NCBI GenBank assembly: GCA_031552185.1
Contig: JAVBMU010000104.1
Location: forward strand, 1-37,947
Reading direction: 5' to 3'
From: JAVBMU01 sp031552185
GTDB lineage: Bacteria > Actinomycetota > Actinomycetes > Actinomycetales > Cellulomonadaceae
DNA length: 37,947 nt
Part shown: in pieces, positions 22,368-30,654 of the stretch
Numbering within the stretch: position 1 is the stretch's first letter
How the letters are laid out: each line of letters starts with the position of its first letter
The notes under the pieces: generated by a model
The model's input: the letters and a program-made list of their open reading frames with translations, nothing else
Databases searched by the model: none
What the model was told of the DNA's origin: nothing
Position numbers and translations under genes: made by a program

Positions 22368-24794
22368 ATGAGCACGAGTACGCCCGCGACTACCCGCCCG
22401 TCCGCGAGCGCCGCCGGCGCGCCGGCCGAGCACCTGGCGGACAGCCATGACCGGATCCGCGTGGTCGGCGCGCGGGAGAACAACCTCAAGGACCTCAGCG
22501 TCGACATCCCCAAGCGCCGCCTGACGGCGTTCACCGGGGTCTCCGGCTCGGGCAAGAGTTCGCTCGTCTTCAACACCATCGCCGCCGAGTCGCAGCGCAT
22601 GATCAACGAGACCTACAGCGCGTTCGTGCAGGGCTTCATGCCGAACCTCGCCCGCCCCGACGTCGACCTGCTGGACGGGCTGACCACCGCGATCATCGTG
22701 GACCAGGAGCGGATGGGCGCGAACCCGCGGTCCACCGTCGGCACCGCCACGGATGCCAACGCCATGCTCCGGATCGTGTTCTCCCGGCTCGGCGAGCCGC
22801 ACATCGGCTCGGCGCAGGCGTTCTCCTTCAACGTCGCCTCCGTCAGCGGCGCCGGCGCCATCACTCTTGAGAAGGACGGCCGCACCGTCAAGGAACGCCG
22901 GGCCTTCTCCGTCACCGGCGGCATGTGTCCGCGCTGCGAGGGTCGCGGCAGCGTCCAGGACTTCGACCTGTCCGCGCTATATGACGACGCGAAGTCCCTC
23001 GACGAGGGTGCGCTGACGATCCCCGGGTACAGCCTGGACGGCTGGTACGGGCGGATCTACCGCGGCAGCGGCTTCTTCGACGCGGCCACCCCGATTCGCG
23101 ACTTCACCAAGCGCGAACTGAATGACCTGCTCTACCGGGAACCCACCAAGATCAAGATCGACGGCATCAACGCGACCTACGAGGGGCTGATCCCAAAGAT
23201 CCGCAAATCCATGCTGACCAAGGACGTGGCGGCGATGCAGCCCCACATTCGGGCCTTCGTGGAGCGGGCGATCACCTTCGCCACGTGCCCGGACTGCGGG
23301 GGCACGCGGCTGAACGAGGGCGCCCGGTCCTCGAAGATCAAGGGCATCAGCATCGCGGACGCCTGCGCGATGCAGATCAGCGACCTGGCCGCGTGGGTCG
23401 GGGACCTGCGGGAGCGGTCCCTGGCGCCGCTGCTGACCTCCTTGCGCGAGACGCTGGACTCCTTCGTCGAGATCGGGCTGGGCTATCTCTCGCTCGACCG
23501 CCCGGCCGGCACGCTGTCCGGCGGGGAGGCGCAGCGGGTCCGGATGATCCGCCACCTCGGCTCGTCCCTGACGGATGTGACCTACGTCTTCGACGAGCCG
23601 ACGATCGGCCTGCACCCGCACGACATCCAGCGGATGAACGAACTCCTGCTCCGCCTGCGGGACAAGGGCAACACCGTCCTGGTGGTGGAGCACAAGCCGG
23701 AGCTGATCGCGATCGCCGACCACGTCGTCGACCTCGGACCGGGCGCGGGCCGCGCCGGGGGCGAGGTGTGCTTCGAGGGCACGGTCGCCGAGCTCCGCTC
23801 GTCGACCACCCTGACCGGCCGGCATCTCGATGACCGGGCGCGCCTGAAGGAGAGCGTCCGGACGCCGTCGGGCCGGCTCGAAGTCCGCGGCGCCTCAACG
23901 CACAACCTGCGCGACGTAGACGTTGACATTCCGCTCGGTGTGCTCGTGGTGGTGACCGGGGTGGCCGGCTCGGGCAAGAGCTCGCTGATCGGCGGCTCGG
24001 TCGCGGGCCGCGAGGGCGTGCTGACCGTCGACCAGACCGGCATCCGGGGTTCGCGGCGTTCCAACCCCGCCACCTACACCGGGCTCCTCGACCCGATCCG
24101 CAAGGCGTTCGCCAAGGCGAACGGGGTCAAGCCGGCCCTGTTCAGCGCGAACTCCGAGGGGGCGTGCCCCACGTGCAACGGGGCGGGCGTGATCTACCTG
24201 GACCTGGCGATGATGGCCGGCGTCGCCACGGTCTGCGAGGAGTGCGAGGGCCGCAGATTCCAGGCCGAGGTGCTGGAGTACACCCTCGCCGGCCGGAACA
24301 TCGCCGAGGTGCTGGCGATGTCCGCGGCCGATGCGCACCGGTTCTTCGGGGCGGGCGACGCCCGCACGCCGGCCGCGCACACCATCCTGACCCGGCTGGT
24401 CGACGTCGGGCTCGGGTACCTCAGCCTCGGGCAGCCGCTGACCACGCTCTCCGGCGGCGAACGCCAGCGGCTGAAGCTCGCGACCCACATGGGGGCGGGC
24501 GGCGGCATCTACATCCTGGACGAACCCACCACGGGGCTGCACCTGGCCGACGTCGAACAACTCCTCGGTCTGCTCGACCGGCTGGTGGATTCGGGCAAGT
24601 CGGTGATCGTCATCGAGCATCACCAGGCCGTGATGGCACACGCCGACTGGATCATCGACCTCGGGCCCGGGGCGGGGCACGATGGCGGCCGGATCGTGTT
24701 CGAGGGCTCGCCCACGGACCTGGTGGCCGCCCGCGCCACGCTCACCGGGCAGCACCTCGCCGAGTACGTGGCGTCGGAAACCCTGCCGAGGTAG
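22368..24794 (+). CDS. UvrA-like ABC ATPase, short class II form
   Basis: An 808-aa soluble twin-ATPase of the UvrA family. Walker A motifs are GVSGSGKSS (57-65) and GVAGSGKSS; signatures are LSGGEAQRVRMIRHLG and LSGGERQRLKLATHMG; Walker B are YVFDEPTIGLHPHD and YILDEPTTGLHLAD. Zinc modules CPRCEGRG, CPDCGG, CPTCNGAG and CEECEGRRF are present. It is about 140 residues shorter than housekeeping UvrA (about 950 aa); the N-terminal UvrB-binding/insertion region seems reduced. Such class II or DrrC-type proteins act in tolerance to DNA-binding drugs or have unclear roles in repair. ATG 22368 follows ATGGAGAC. The stop codon lies inside a palindrome shared with the right end of the window. A second genomic uvrA is expected. 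Confidence 0.92.
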   Translation: MSTSTPATTRPSASAAGAPAEHLADSHDRIRVVGARENNLKDLSVDIPKRRLTAFTGVSGSGKSSLVFNTIAAESQRMINETYSAFVQGFMPNLARPDVDLLDGLTTAIIVDQERMGANPRSTVGTATDANAMLRIVFSRLGEPHIGSAQAFSFNVASVSGAGAITLEKDGRTVKERRAFSVTGGMCPRCEGRGSVQDFDLSALYDDAKSLDEGALTIPGYSLDGWYGRIYRGSGFFDAATPIRDFTKRELNDLLYREPTKIKIDGINATYEGLIPKIRKSMLTKDVAAMQPHIRAFVERAITFATCPDCGGTRLNEGARSSKIKGISIADACAMQISDLAAWVGDLRERSLAPLLTSLRETLDSFVEIGLGYLSLDRPAGTLSGGEAQRVRMIRHLGSSLTDVTYVFDEPTIGLHPHDIQRMNELLLRLRDKGNTVLVVEHKPELIAIADHVVDLGPGAGRAGGEVCFEGTVAELRSSTTLTGRHLDDRARLKESVRTPSGRLEVRGASTHNLRDVDVDIPLGVLVVVTGVAGSGKSSLIGGSVAGREGVLTVDQTGIRGSRRSNPATYTGLLDPIRKAFAKANGVKPALFSANSEGACPTCNGAGVIYLDLAMMAGVATVCEECEGRRFQAEVLEYTLAGRNIAEVLAMSAADAHRFFGAGDARTPAAHTILTRLVDVGLGYLSLGQPLTTLSGGERQRLKLATHMGAGGGIYILDEPTTGLHLADVEQLLGLLDRLVDSGKSVIVIEHHQAVMAHADWIIDLGPGAGHDGGRIVFEGSPTDLVAARATLTGQHLAEYVASETLPR

Positions 24795-24865
24795 ATCCGT
24801 CCGGTCGCCGGCACCGCTGGGGGACGCCCGCACGGATCTGCCTCGACCCGCACGGATCTACCTCG
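24787..24865. terminator. Three-arm inverted repeat between convergent genes, member of an intergenic repeat family
   Basis: Left arm CGAGGTAGATCCGT (24787-24800, containing the UvrA-like stop TAG) pairs perfectly with ACGGATCTACCTCG (24852-24865) and with one mismatch with ACGGATCTGCCTCG (24832-24845). The two right arms are direct repeats with a 20-bp period. Two alternative hairpins are possible. Position between convergent stops suggests a bidirectional terminator. The identical 14-base left arm recurs at 37890-37903. Confidence 0.75.
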
Positions 24866-24873
24866 CGGGCTGC

Positions 24874-25530
24874 TCAGTACCAGCCGGTCGCCTGCGAGTG
24901 CGCCCACGCTCCGCACGGGGTGCCGTATCGCGCCTTGATGTAGCCCACGCCCCAGCGGACCTGGGTCTGGGGGTTGGTCCGCCAGTCCGCGCCGGCCGAG
25001 GCCATCTTCGAGCCGGGCAACGACTGGGGAATGCCGTAGGCGCCCGACGACGGGTTCGTCGCCCGCGGGTTCCAGTTCGACTCCCGGTTCCATAGCTTGT
25101 CCAGACAGCTGAACTGGGCGGCGCCGACCAGGCTCTTGGCATAGGCCCGGATGTCCATCGGCGCGGCCGGCCGGGCGGCGGCCGAGCGGGCGGCCGGCCG
25201 GGCGACCTTCGGGGCCGCCGTCACCTGGACCGCCGTCCGGGCGGACGACGTCGCCTCCCAGCGGACATTGTCGGGCACGACGGTCGTCACCTGGTGCGCC
25301 TCGGGCGCAGCCGGGCCGGCCGCCGGGGCGGCGCCCATCGGGCCGGCGCCGGCGGCGATGCTGGTCACCCCGCCCGCCAGCAGTGCGACCAGCACGACGG
25401 CGCGCGCGCCGGCGGGCACGGACGGCTCGGCGGGGAACCAGGACGGAGCCGCCGACGCCGGTGCCCCGGGCCCCGGAACGCCCGGCGGTTGCTCGGCCGG
25501 TGTGGTTGTGGTGTGCAGTCCTCGCGTCAT
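24874..25530 (-). CDS. Exported lytic-transglycosylase-like protein
   Basis: A 218-aa protein with a Pro/Ala-rich N-terminus and a membrane or signal-anchor segment near residues 42-62 (GARAVVLVALLAGGVTSIAA). A low-complexity Ala/Pro/Arg linker (about 65-124) leads to a C-terminal lysozyme-fold domain of the actinobacterial transglycosylase/aggregation-promoting-factor type. Its motifs are FSCLDKLWNRESNWNPRA (probable catalytic Glu150), SSGAYGIPQSLPGSKMASAG, QVRWGVGYIKARYG and CGAWAHSQATGWY. Two cysteines (Cys142, Cys206) may form a disulfide. It should act on peptidoglycan outside the membrane. ATG 25530 is fixed by GGAGG at 25534-25538 on the minus strand; earlier in-frame codons add Arg-rich sequence unlike a signal peptide. 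Confidence 0.88.
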   Translation of the reverse strand: MTRGLHTTTTPAEQPPGVPGPGAPASAAPSWFPAEPSVPAGARAVVLVALLAGGVTSIAAGAGPMGAAPAAGPAAPEAHQVTTVVPDNVRWEATSSARTAVQVTAAPKVARPAARSAAARPAAPMDIRAYAKSLVGAAQFSCLDKLWNRESNWNPRATNPSSGAYGIPQSLPGSKMASAGADWRTNPQTQVRWGVGYIKARYGTPCGAWAHSQATGWY

Positions 25531-25705
25531 CAGGCCTCCGATGCCGTCCGATGGGCGGGCGGATCTCATCTCCCTGCGAACGTAGGCCGCCCGACGGTAG
25601 GCGCGAATGACCCATCGGCCTCGATCGGGGCATCCGATGGGATCGATCCGGCGTCCTGCCCGGCCCACCAATCCACGGCCGAACACCCGCCGACACCGCC
25701 GGCGC

Positions 25706-26386
25706 CTAGGAATCAACCGTCTCGTCGGCTCGAGTTCCCGGCGCGATCCAGGCGACGCGCAGGCTGCGGTCGACGGCCGGCGTGAGGGCGGCGACGAACT
25801 CGTCGACGCCGAGTTCCGCCAGCGGGCCGACGCCGACGACGTATCGGGCGACGGCAGCGCCGAACAACTGGCTCAGTGCGAGGACGGTCGGAACCGGCCG
25901 CAGGCGCCGCGCCGCGACGTCGAGCACGCTGGTCTGGAGGAATTCCCGCAGAGCCTCGATCGCCTGTTCGTTGGCGGCGATCGAGCCCAGCGCCGCGCGG
26001 AACCGGGCGGAGGTCGTGGGGTCCTCCCAGGCGTCGACGTAGACGCGCACGAGCCGCTCGGCCATGCCGTCGAAGTCGCCGGAGACGGCTGCGGCGATTC
26101 GTCTCGGCAGGTCCGGAGGGAACGCCATCGCGGCGGCGAAGAGGCGGTCCTTCGCCGGGAAGAAATGCATCACCAGCGCCGCGTCCACGCCGGCCCGCCC
26201 CGCGATGGCCCGGATCGTGGCGCCCGCGTAGCCGCGCTCGGCGAACAACTCGCGGGCGGCGGACAGGATCAGGTCCCGCGCCCCGGGCAGCCGTTCGCCC
26301 CGGCGCCGGCGGGCGGGCCCGCCGGGCTCTCCTGCCGCGGCCAACACTCCGCCGCGGGGGCGCTCGTCCGATTCGGGCTGGGGCAC
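25706..26386 (-). CDS. TetR family transcriptional regulator
   Basis: A 226-aa repressor. After a disordered N-terminus (about 35 residues), the TetR helix-turn-helix is ILSAARELFAERGYAGATIR then AIAGRAGVDAALVMHFFPAK. The C-terminal ligand domain includes FPPDLPRRIAAAVSG and WEDPTTSARFRAALGSIAAN, of the TetR_C_17-like type. GTG 26386 lies 6 nt after TAGGCT (26393-26398, minus strand), so the mRNA is probably leaderless. The gene is divergent from a YhgE/Pip-like membrane protein gene, with a perfect 8-bp inverted repeat between them, so it likely controls both. Confidence 0.92.
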   Translation of the reverse strand: MPQPESDERPRGGVLAAAGEPGGPARRRRGERLPGARDLILSAARELFAERGYAGATIRAIAGRAGVDAALVMHFFPAKDRLFAAAMAFPPDLPRRIAAAVSGDFDGMAERLVRVYVDAWEDPTTSARFRAALGSIAANEQAIEALREFLQTSVLDVAARRLRPVPTVLALSQLFGAAVARYVVGVGPLAELGVDEFVAALTPAVDRSLRVAWIAPGTRADETVDS

Positions 26387-26392
26387 TCGTCG

Positions 26393-26398
26393 AGCCTA
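26393..26398 (-). promoter_or_regulatory. -10 hexamer of leaderless tetR mRNA
   Basis: TAGGCT on the minus strand, then CGACGA and the GTG start. A -35-like TGTTGA lies 17 nt upstream within the palindromic operator. Confidence 0.55.
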
Positions 26399-26412
26399 AC
26401 CGACCGGCGATC

Positions 26413-26432
26413 AAATCAACATACGTTGATTT
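26413..26432. promoter_or_regulatory. TetR operator overlapping both divergent promoters
   Basis: AAATCAAC-ATAC-GTTGATTT is a perfect 8-bp inverted repeat. Its right half supplies the plus-strand -35 TTGATT (26426-26431), 17 nt before -10 TAGCAT (26449-26454), for the membrane-protein gene. Its left half covers the -35 region of tetR on the other strand. One bound repressor dimer could shut both genes. Confidence 0.75.
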
Positions 26433-26540
26433 ACCGCCGCCGAACGCGTAGCATTCCGGGGCAAGCGCGACGTCGGAGTGGTCGCGCCGCCGGTCCGGCC
26501 GGCCGGTCGCACCGGAGGCCATGCCACGGAAGGATCAGCA

Positions 26541-27596
26541 ATGACGCCGAAGCACCCCACTGGATGGGCTGCGGCCATGGCCGCAGCCGCCGCCGCCACT
26601 GCGGCCGTCTGCGTTCTCGTGATCGCGTTCATGTGGCCGTCGGTCACCTCGGACCCGAAGGGCCTGCCGCTGGTGGTGGCCGGCCCCGGCGCCGAGCGAG
26701 TCGCGAGCGCGCTCGAGGCGAACGGCCCGGGCGTCTTCGAGCTGACGACCGTGCCCGACCGCGCGACCGCCGTGGATCGGATCGAACAGCGCGATGCCTA
26801 CGGCGCGATCGTCGTCGGCCCGAAACCGGAAGTGCTGGTGACCTCGGCGGGTAGCCCCGCCGTCGCGCAGATGCTCACTGCCATGGTGCCCACCCTGCAG
26901 GCGCAACTCCAGAACGCGGCCGATGCGCAGGCGGGCGCCACCGGCGCCCCGGCGCCGACGGTGACGGTGACCCGCGCCGACGTCGTCCCGCTGCTGCCGG
27001 CGGACGCGCGCGGCACCGGCCTCGGGGCGGCGGGCTTCCCCATGGTGCTGGGCGGCATCATCGGTGCGTTCGCGCTCGCCTTCCTCGTGACCGGCCTGCG
27101 TCGACGCCTGGTCGGCCTGGCGCTCTACGCCGTCGTCGGTGGCGCGGCGCTCGCGGGCATCATGCAGGGCTGGTTCGGGGTGCTGGCGGGCTCCTACGCG
27201 ACCAATGCGGCCGCATATGCGCTCACGCTCGCCGCCGTCGGCGCGACGGCGTTGGGCGGGATCACGCTGTTCGGCGTGCCGGGGTACGGGCTCGGTCCGG
27301 TGTTGTTCGTGTTGATCGCCAACCCGATTTCCTCGGCCGCGACGCCGATCGAGTTCCTTCCGGTTCCGTGGGGCGAGATCGGCCAGTGGTTCCCGCCCGG
27401 GGCGGCCGCGACGCTGCTGCGGACGCTGTCCTACTTCCCGGCGGCGAGCACCTCGTTCCAGTGGCTCGTCCTGGGCGGGTGGGCGGCGCTCGGCGTCCTG
27501 CTGGTCGTGCTGGGCGGCCTGCGGCGGCGGGCGGGGGCCGGGCCCGAACCGGCGGCGGGTGCCCGCGCCGACGAGACGGCGGCCCTCGTGGGCTGA
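26541..27596 (+). CDS. YhgE/Pip-like membrane protein (short ABC-2 related form)
   Basis: A 351-aa membrane protein. A first span (AAAAAATAAVCVLVIAFM) is followed by an external domain of about 130 residues (DPKGLPLVVAGPGAERVASA, RDAYGAIVVGPKPEVLVTSA). Then come about five spans, including LGGIIGAFALAFLVTGL, GLALYAVVGGAALAGI and a last VLGGWAALGVLLVVLGGL. This layout matches the C-terminal permease-like half and fused outer domain of YhgE/Pip and ABC-2 proteins, but it lacks the long central region of full YhgE. ATG 26541 has GGAAGGA at 26528-26534. No ATPase gene is adjacent. Divergence from tetR suggests induction by a small molecule; an export or membrane-stress role is inference. Confidence 0.75.
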   Translation: MTPKHPTGWAAAMAAAAAATAAVCVLVIAFMWPSVTSDPKGLPLVVAGPGAERVASALEANGPGVFELTTVPDRATAVDRIEQRDAYGAIVVGPKPEVLVTSAGSPAVAQMLTAMVPTLQAQLQNAADAQAGATGAPAPTVTVTRADVVPLLPADARGTGLGAAGFPMVLGGIIGAFALAFLVTGLRRRLVGLALYAVVGGAALAGIMQGWFGVLAGSYATNAAAYALTLAAVGATALGGITLFGVPGYGLGPVLFVLIANPISSAATPIEFLPVPWGEIGQWFPPGAAATLLRTLSYFPAASTSFQWLVLGGWAALGVLLVVLGGLRRRAGAGPEPAAGARADETAALVG

Positions 27597-27703
27597 AGCC
27601 TGACCGGTGTGGCAATTCTCACAGGATGCGGAGGTCCCGAATAGGCTAGGAATGGCTCAAGGAAAGGTGACCGAAAAGTCGTGGCAACGGCAAGGAGTCA
27701 CTC

Positions 27704-27898
27704 ATGATGAGCCGGACCTTCAACGCACAGGTTTATCGGGACGAATCGGGCTGGCTGGTGACCGTCTCGGGGATCAGCGGGGTAGTGCGGATCTCCTACC
27801 CCGACGAGGCCGAGTGGCGGGCTCGCGGGATGATCGCCACCCAGGTCGGCCTGTCCGCGGACGAGGTGGATGTCGACGTCTGGGTGGACCCGATCTGA
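27704..27898 (+). CDS. Small HicB-like protein without a HicA partner
   Basis: A 64-aa acidic protein, MMSRTFNAQVYRDESGWLV, then TVSGISGVVRISYPDEAEWR and a C-terminal ATQVGLSADEVDVDVWV. The strand-strand-helix-strand pattern with a Trp after the first strand, and a central G(I/V)xGV, resembles the partial RNase H fold of HicB antitoxins. The usual downstream DNA-binding domain and a HicA toxin gene are absent. The start is ATG 27704 (or 27707) after AAGGAG at 27692-27697. It stands alone, followed by a strong terminator. Function is unknown; a solitary HicB-fold protein is the best description. Confidence 0.7.
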   Translation: MMSRTFNAQVYRDESGWLVTVSGISGVVRISYPDEAEWRARGMIATQVGLSADEVDVDVWVDPI

Positions 27899-27989
27899 GC
27901 CCGGGCGCGGATCACTGCAGCCGAAACGGAATGCGCCGTGAATCGTGACATGGATCGGGACGAGATGGAGCCGACCCGGATGTGGCCCG

Positions 27990-28024
27990 GATGGGGCGAG
28001 AGCGCCGAACGCTCCCGCCCCATC
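27990..28024. terminator. Bidirectional terminator hairpin
   Basis: GATGGGGCGAGAGCG (27990-28004) and CGCTCCCGCCCCATC (28010-28024) form a 15-bp stem with one mismatch and a 5-nt loop, between the convergent HicB-like and alcohol dehydrogenase genes. Confidence 0.8.
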
Positions 28025-28066
28025 ACGTGTGCTCGCCGGCGCCGCCGGCCGAGCCGCGGGTCGTGA

Positions 28067-29107
28067 CTAGGCGCGGTGCAGGACCGCCTTGAGGCACTTC
28101 GTCTCGGCGGCGTTGCCGAAGACGTCGTACGCCTCCATCATCTGGTCCAGCGTGAAGCGGTGCGTGATCAGGCTCTTCGACTCCAGCACGCCCGCCTGGA
28201 CCATCTTGAGCAGGTCGGCCGTGGTGTAGCCGTCGATGAGACCGGTGGTCAGCGTGATGTCGTGGATCCACAGGTCCTGCATCGGCAGCTCAACCGGCGA
28301 GCCGTGCACGCCGACGTTGGCGATGTGGCCACCGTTGCGGACCAGGGTGCAGGCCTGCTGCAGCGTCGCCGGGATGCCCACGGCCTCGATCACGACGTCG
28401 GCGCCGAGGCCGTCGGTCACCGAGTCGACCAGCGCGCGAACGTCCTCGTTCGGCTTGATGGTCAGGTCCGCGCCGAGCCTGCGGGCGGCCTCGAGCCGGC
28501 CCTCGTCGAAGTCGACGGCGATGGTGTGGGCGGGGGAGTGCAGCTGGGCGGTCTGGATCGCGGACATGCCGACCGGCCCGGCCCCGATCACGACGACGAC
28601 GTCGCCCGGCTGGGTGCGGCCGTTGAGGACACCGATCTCGTAGCCGGTCGGCAGCGCGTCGGCCAGCATGATCACGGACTCGTTGTCGAGTTCCTCGGGA
28701 ACCTTGTACAGGCTCATGTCGGCGAACTGCACCCGAACGAGCTCGGCCTGGGTGCCGTCGACCGTGTGGCCGAGGATCCAGCCGCCGCCGTTGAGGCAGG
28801 CGCCGTAACGGCCCTGCTTGCAGTACTTGCAGCGGCCGCAGCCGTTGACGCAGGAGACGAGCACCCGGTCGCCGACCTGGGTCTCGGTCACGGCGTCACC
28901 CTGCGCGACGATGGTGCCGACCGCCTCGTGGCCGAGGATCCGTCCCGCGGGAATGTAAGCGACGTCGCCCTTGAGAATGTGCAGGTCGGTGCCGCAGATC
29001 GTCGTCGTGTCAACGCGTACAATCGCGTCAGTCGGCGCTTCGATCTTGGCGTCCGGCACGTCCTTCCACTCCCGGATGCCCGGTCCGCCGTAGACGAGAG
29101 CCTTCAT
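28067..29107 (-). CDS. Zinc-dependent alcohol dehydrogenase (MDR family)
   Basis: A 346-aa medium-chain dehydrogenase. Catalytic zinc ligands are Cys38 (ICGTDLH), His60 and Glu61 (GHEAVG). Structural zinc cysteines are 90, 93, 96 and 104 (CGRCKYCKQGRYGAC). The NAD(P)-binding motif is VIGAGPVGMSAIQTAQ, with acidic AVDFDEGRLEAAR at the end of strand 2, which favours NAD. It oxidises alcohols or reduces aldehydes in the cytosol; the substrate is not evident. ATG 29107 has AGGAGT 5 nt upstream. The gene stands alone, converging on the terminator at 27990-28024. Confidence 0.93.
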   Translation of the reverse strand: MKALVYGGPGIREWKDVPDAKIEAPTDAIVRVDTTTICGTDLHILKGDVAYIPAGRILGHEAVGTIVAQGDAVTETQVGDRVLVSCVNGCGRCKYCKQGRYGACLNGGGWILGHTVDGTQAELVRVQFADMSLYKVPEELDNESVIMLADALPTGYEIGVLNGRTQPGDVVVVIGAGPVGMSAIQTAQLHSPAHTIAVDFDEGRLEAARRLGADLTIKPNEDVRALVDSVTDGLGADVVIEAVGIPATLQQACTLVRNGGHIANVGVHGSPVELPMQDLWIHDITLTTGLIDGYTTADLLKMVQAGVLESKSLITHRFTLDQMMEAYDVFGNAAETKCLKAVLHRA

Positions 29108-29580
29108 TAGTACTCCTTCGTGAGCACGAGGTTCGATGCGCGCGCCGCCCCATCCGCCACCCTGCCGAACGAGTCGACCTCGCGCCTGAACGCGCCATTG
29201 CGTCCTTACTCATCACAACGGCGTGAGGGGCTGCTCGACTCCGGGTGTTCCGGCCCTTGCGGGCTCTGTTCTACCCAGTGTCGGGCGAAGGTCCCGGGCA
29301 CAGTGTGGCACGGCCCGAACCAGAGAAATAGTGCGATCTTTCACAAGGTGGCTCCACAACAAAGAACCAAAGGAAAGTCAGCGATCGGCTGCTCGACGCG
29401 GCCGCGGAGACGATCCGCTCACCAGCGCAGACGGGCGCCAAATTGACGCGAGTTGGCATCACCTCGTCGTCGAGGGTGAAACACAATCGATCGCCGGGCG
29501 GAGCCCGATCGAGGGTGCGCACGGCCCGCGAACCGAGCCGGCACCCGGCGCCGGGGCGCCGCAGCGGACGGCGGCGGCCC
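29108..29580. other. Gene-free stretch upstream of the alcohol dehydrogenase
   Basis: No credible gene is present in this 473-bp gap. On the minus strand 29346-29331 reads TTGTGAAAGATCGCAC, the left half of which matches the Rex consensus TTGTGAA, a redox regulator of alcohol dehydrogenases; the right half is poor. On the plus strand 29377-29439 reads VSDRLLDAAAETIRS and later LTRVGITS, similar to the first helix of TetR proteins, with no start codon and no continuation, so it may be a relic. The rest looks like ordinary non-coding DNA. Confidence 0.4.
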
Positions 29581-30654
29581 TCACCGCGCCAGGCGGTCCA
29601 CGATCGCGCCGAAGAGCGCCGGCGACAGGCGGGCGGCCGGCACGATCGCCCAGCGAGCCGGGGAGGACGCCCAGGCGACCAGCGCGCCGGTGAGCACCCG
29701 GTAGTCCCGGGTGGCGCGTGCCCACGCCCGCTCGTACTCCGCCGGGTCGGCCAGGAACCGCACGGCGGCCTCGGCCTGGGCCAGGCCCACCCGCAGGCCC
29801 TCGCCGGTCAGCGCGTCCACATAGCCCGACGCGTCGCCGACCAGGCGGATCCGCCCCGTCGCACGCCGGGTCGACCCGAGCCGCAGCGGTCCCGCGCCAA
29901 GGATCCGGCTCGCCGGGTCCGCCCCGGCCAGCCGCTCGGCTAATTCCGGCAGCTCGGCCAGTGCCGCCGCGATGTCCAATCCGCGCGGACCGAGAATCGC
30001 CACGCCGACCAGGCGCGGGCCGACCGGCGTCACGTACGCCTCCACGCGCCGGCCCCAATACACCTCGACGAAGTTCGTCCACGGCCGCACCGCGAAGTGT
30101 CGGCGCAGCCCGAACCGCGGGGTCCCGCGCCGCGCCCGGGCCTCCAGCCCCGCGGCGCGGCGCACCGTCGAGTGCAGCCCGTCGCAGGCGAGCAACCAGC
30201 GCGCCCGCACTCCGCCCGCGACGATCCCGCCGGCCTCCGCGCGGACCGGGCCGACGGTCGCCCGCCCGATGATCGCGCCCGCCTCCACCGCCCGGGCTGC
30301 CAGCGCGGCTCGCAGCGCCGTGCGCCGCACCCCGCGCCCCGGCCCGGATCGGAAGGGGTGGTCGGCGTGCCCGCGGCCACTTCGATAGGAGATCCCGGCC
30401 AGCGTCATTCCCGCCGGCTCCACGCCCAGCGCCCGCACCGCCGCCCAGGCGCCGGGCAGCAGGCCCTCCCCGCAGGCCTTGTCCAGCGGCGGGGAGCGGC
30501 GCTCGAGCACGACGACGTCGTACCCTGCCGCCCGGGCGTGGATCGCGGCGGCCAACCCGACCGGTCCGCCCCCGACGACGAGCACCTCCGTCTCGGCCGG
30601 CACCTCCGTCCCGACCGGGGTCGAGATCCCGGGCCACGGCCCGCTCGCCGTCAC
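29581..30654 (-). CDS. FAD-dependent oxidoreductase (geranylgeranyl reductase/hydroxylase type) of the PKS cluster
   Basis: A 357-aa flavoprotein. The FAD dinucleotide motif is VLVVGGGPVGLAAAIHARAA (about 24-43), with VVLERRSPPLDKACGEGLLP after it (the KACGEGL stretch is typical of the GGR-related group), WLLACDGLHSTVRRAAG mid-protein, and the second FAD motif RLVGDASGYVDALTGEGL. Related flavoproteins in type III PKS loci (SrsC of Streptomyces) hydroxylate the resorcinol ring to a quinol. GTG 30654 overlaps the methyltransferase stop (GTGA). It is last in a three-gene operon. Saturating a prenyl chain, as geranylgeranyl reductases do, is a competing role given the UbiA neighbour. Confidence 0.87.
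   Translation of the reverse strand: MTASGPWPGISTPVGTEVPAETEVLVVGGGPVGLAAAIHARAAGYDVVVLERRSPPLDKACGEGLLPGAWAAVRALGVEPAGMTLAGISYRSGRGHADHPFRSGPGRGVRRTALRAALAARAVEAGAIIGRATVGPVRAEAGGIVAGGVRARWLLACDGLHSTVRRAAGLEARARRGTPRFGLRRHFAVRPWTNFVEVYWGRRVEAYVTPVGPRLVGVAILGPRGLDIAAALAELPELAERLAGADPASRILGAGPLRLGSTRRATGRIRLVGDASGYVDALTGEGLRVGLAQAEAAVRFLADPAEYERAWARATRDYRVLTGALVAWASSPARWAIVPAARLSPALFGAIVDRLAR

Noticed and set aside
25531..25705. Possible c-di-AMP (ydaO) riboswitch before the transglycosylase-like gene, as found upstream of some actinobacterial wall hydrolases.
   Set aside because: I could not find the conserved core of that riboswitch in the 175-nt leader.
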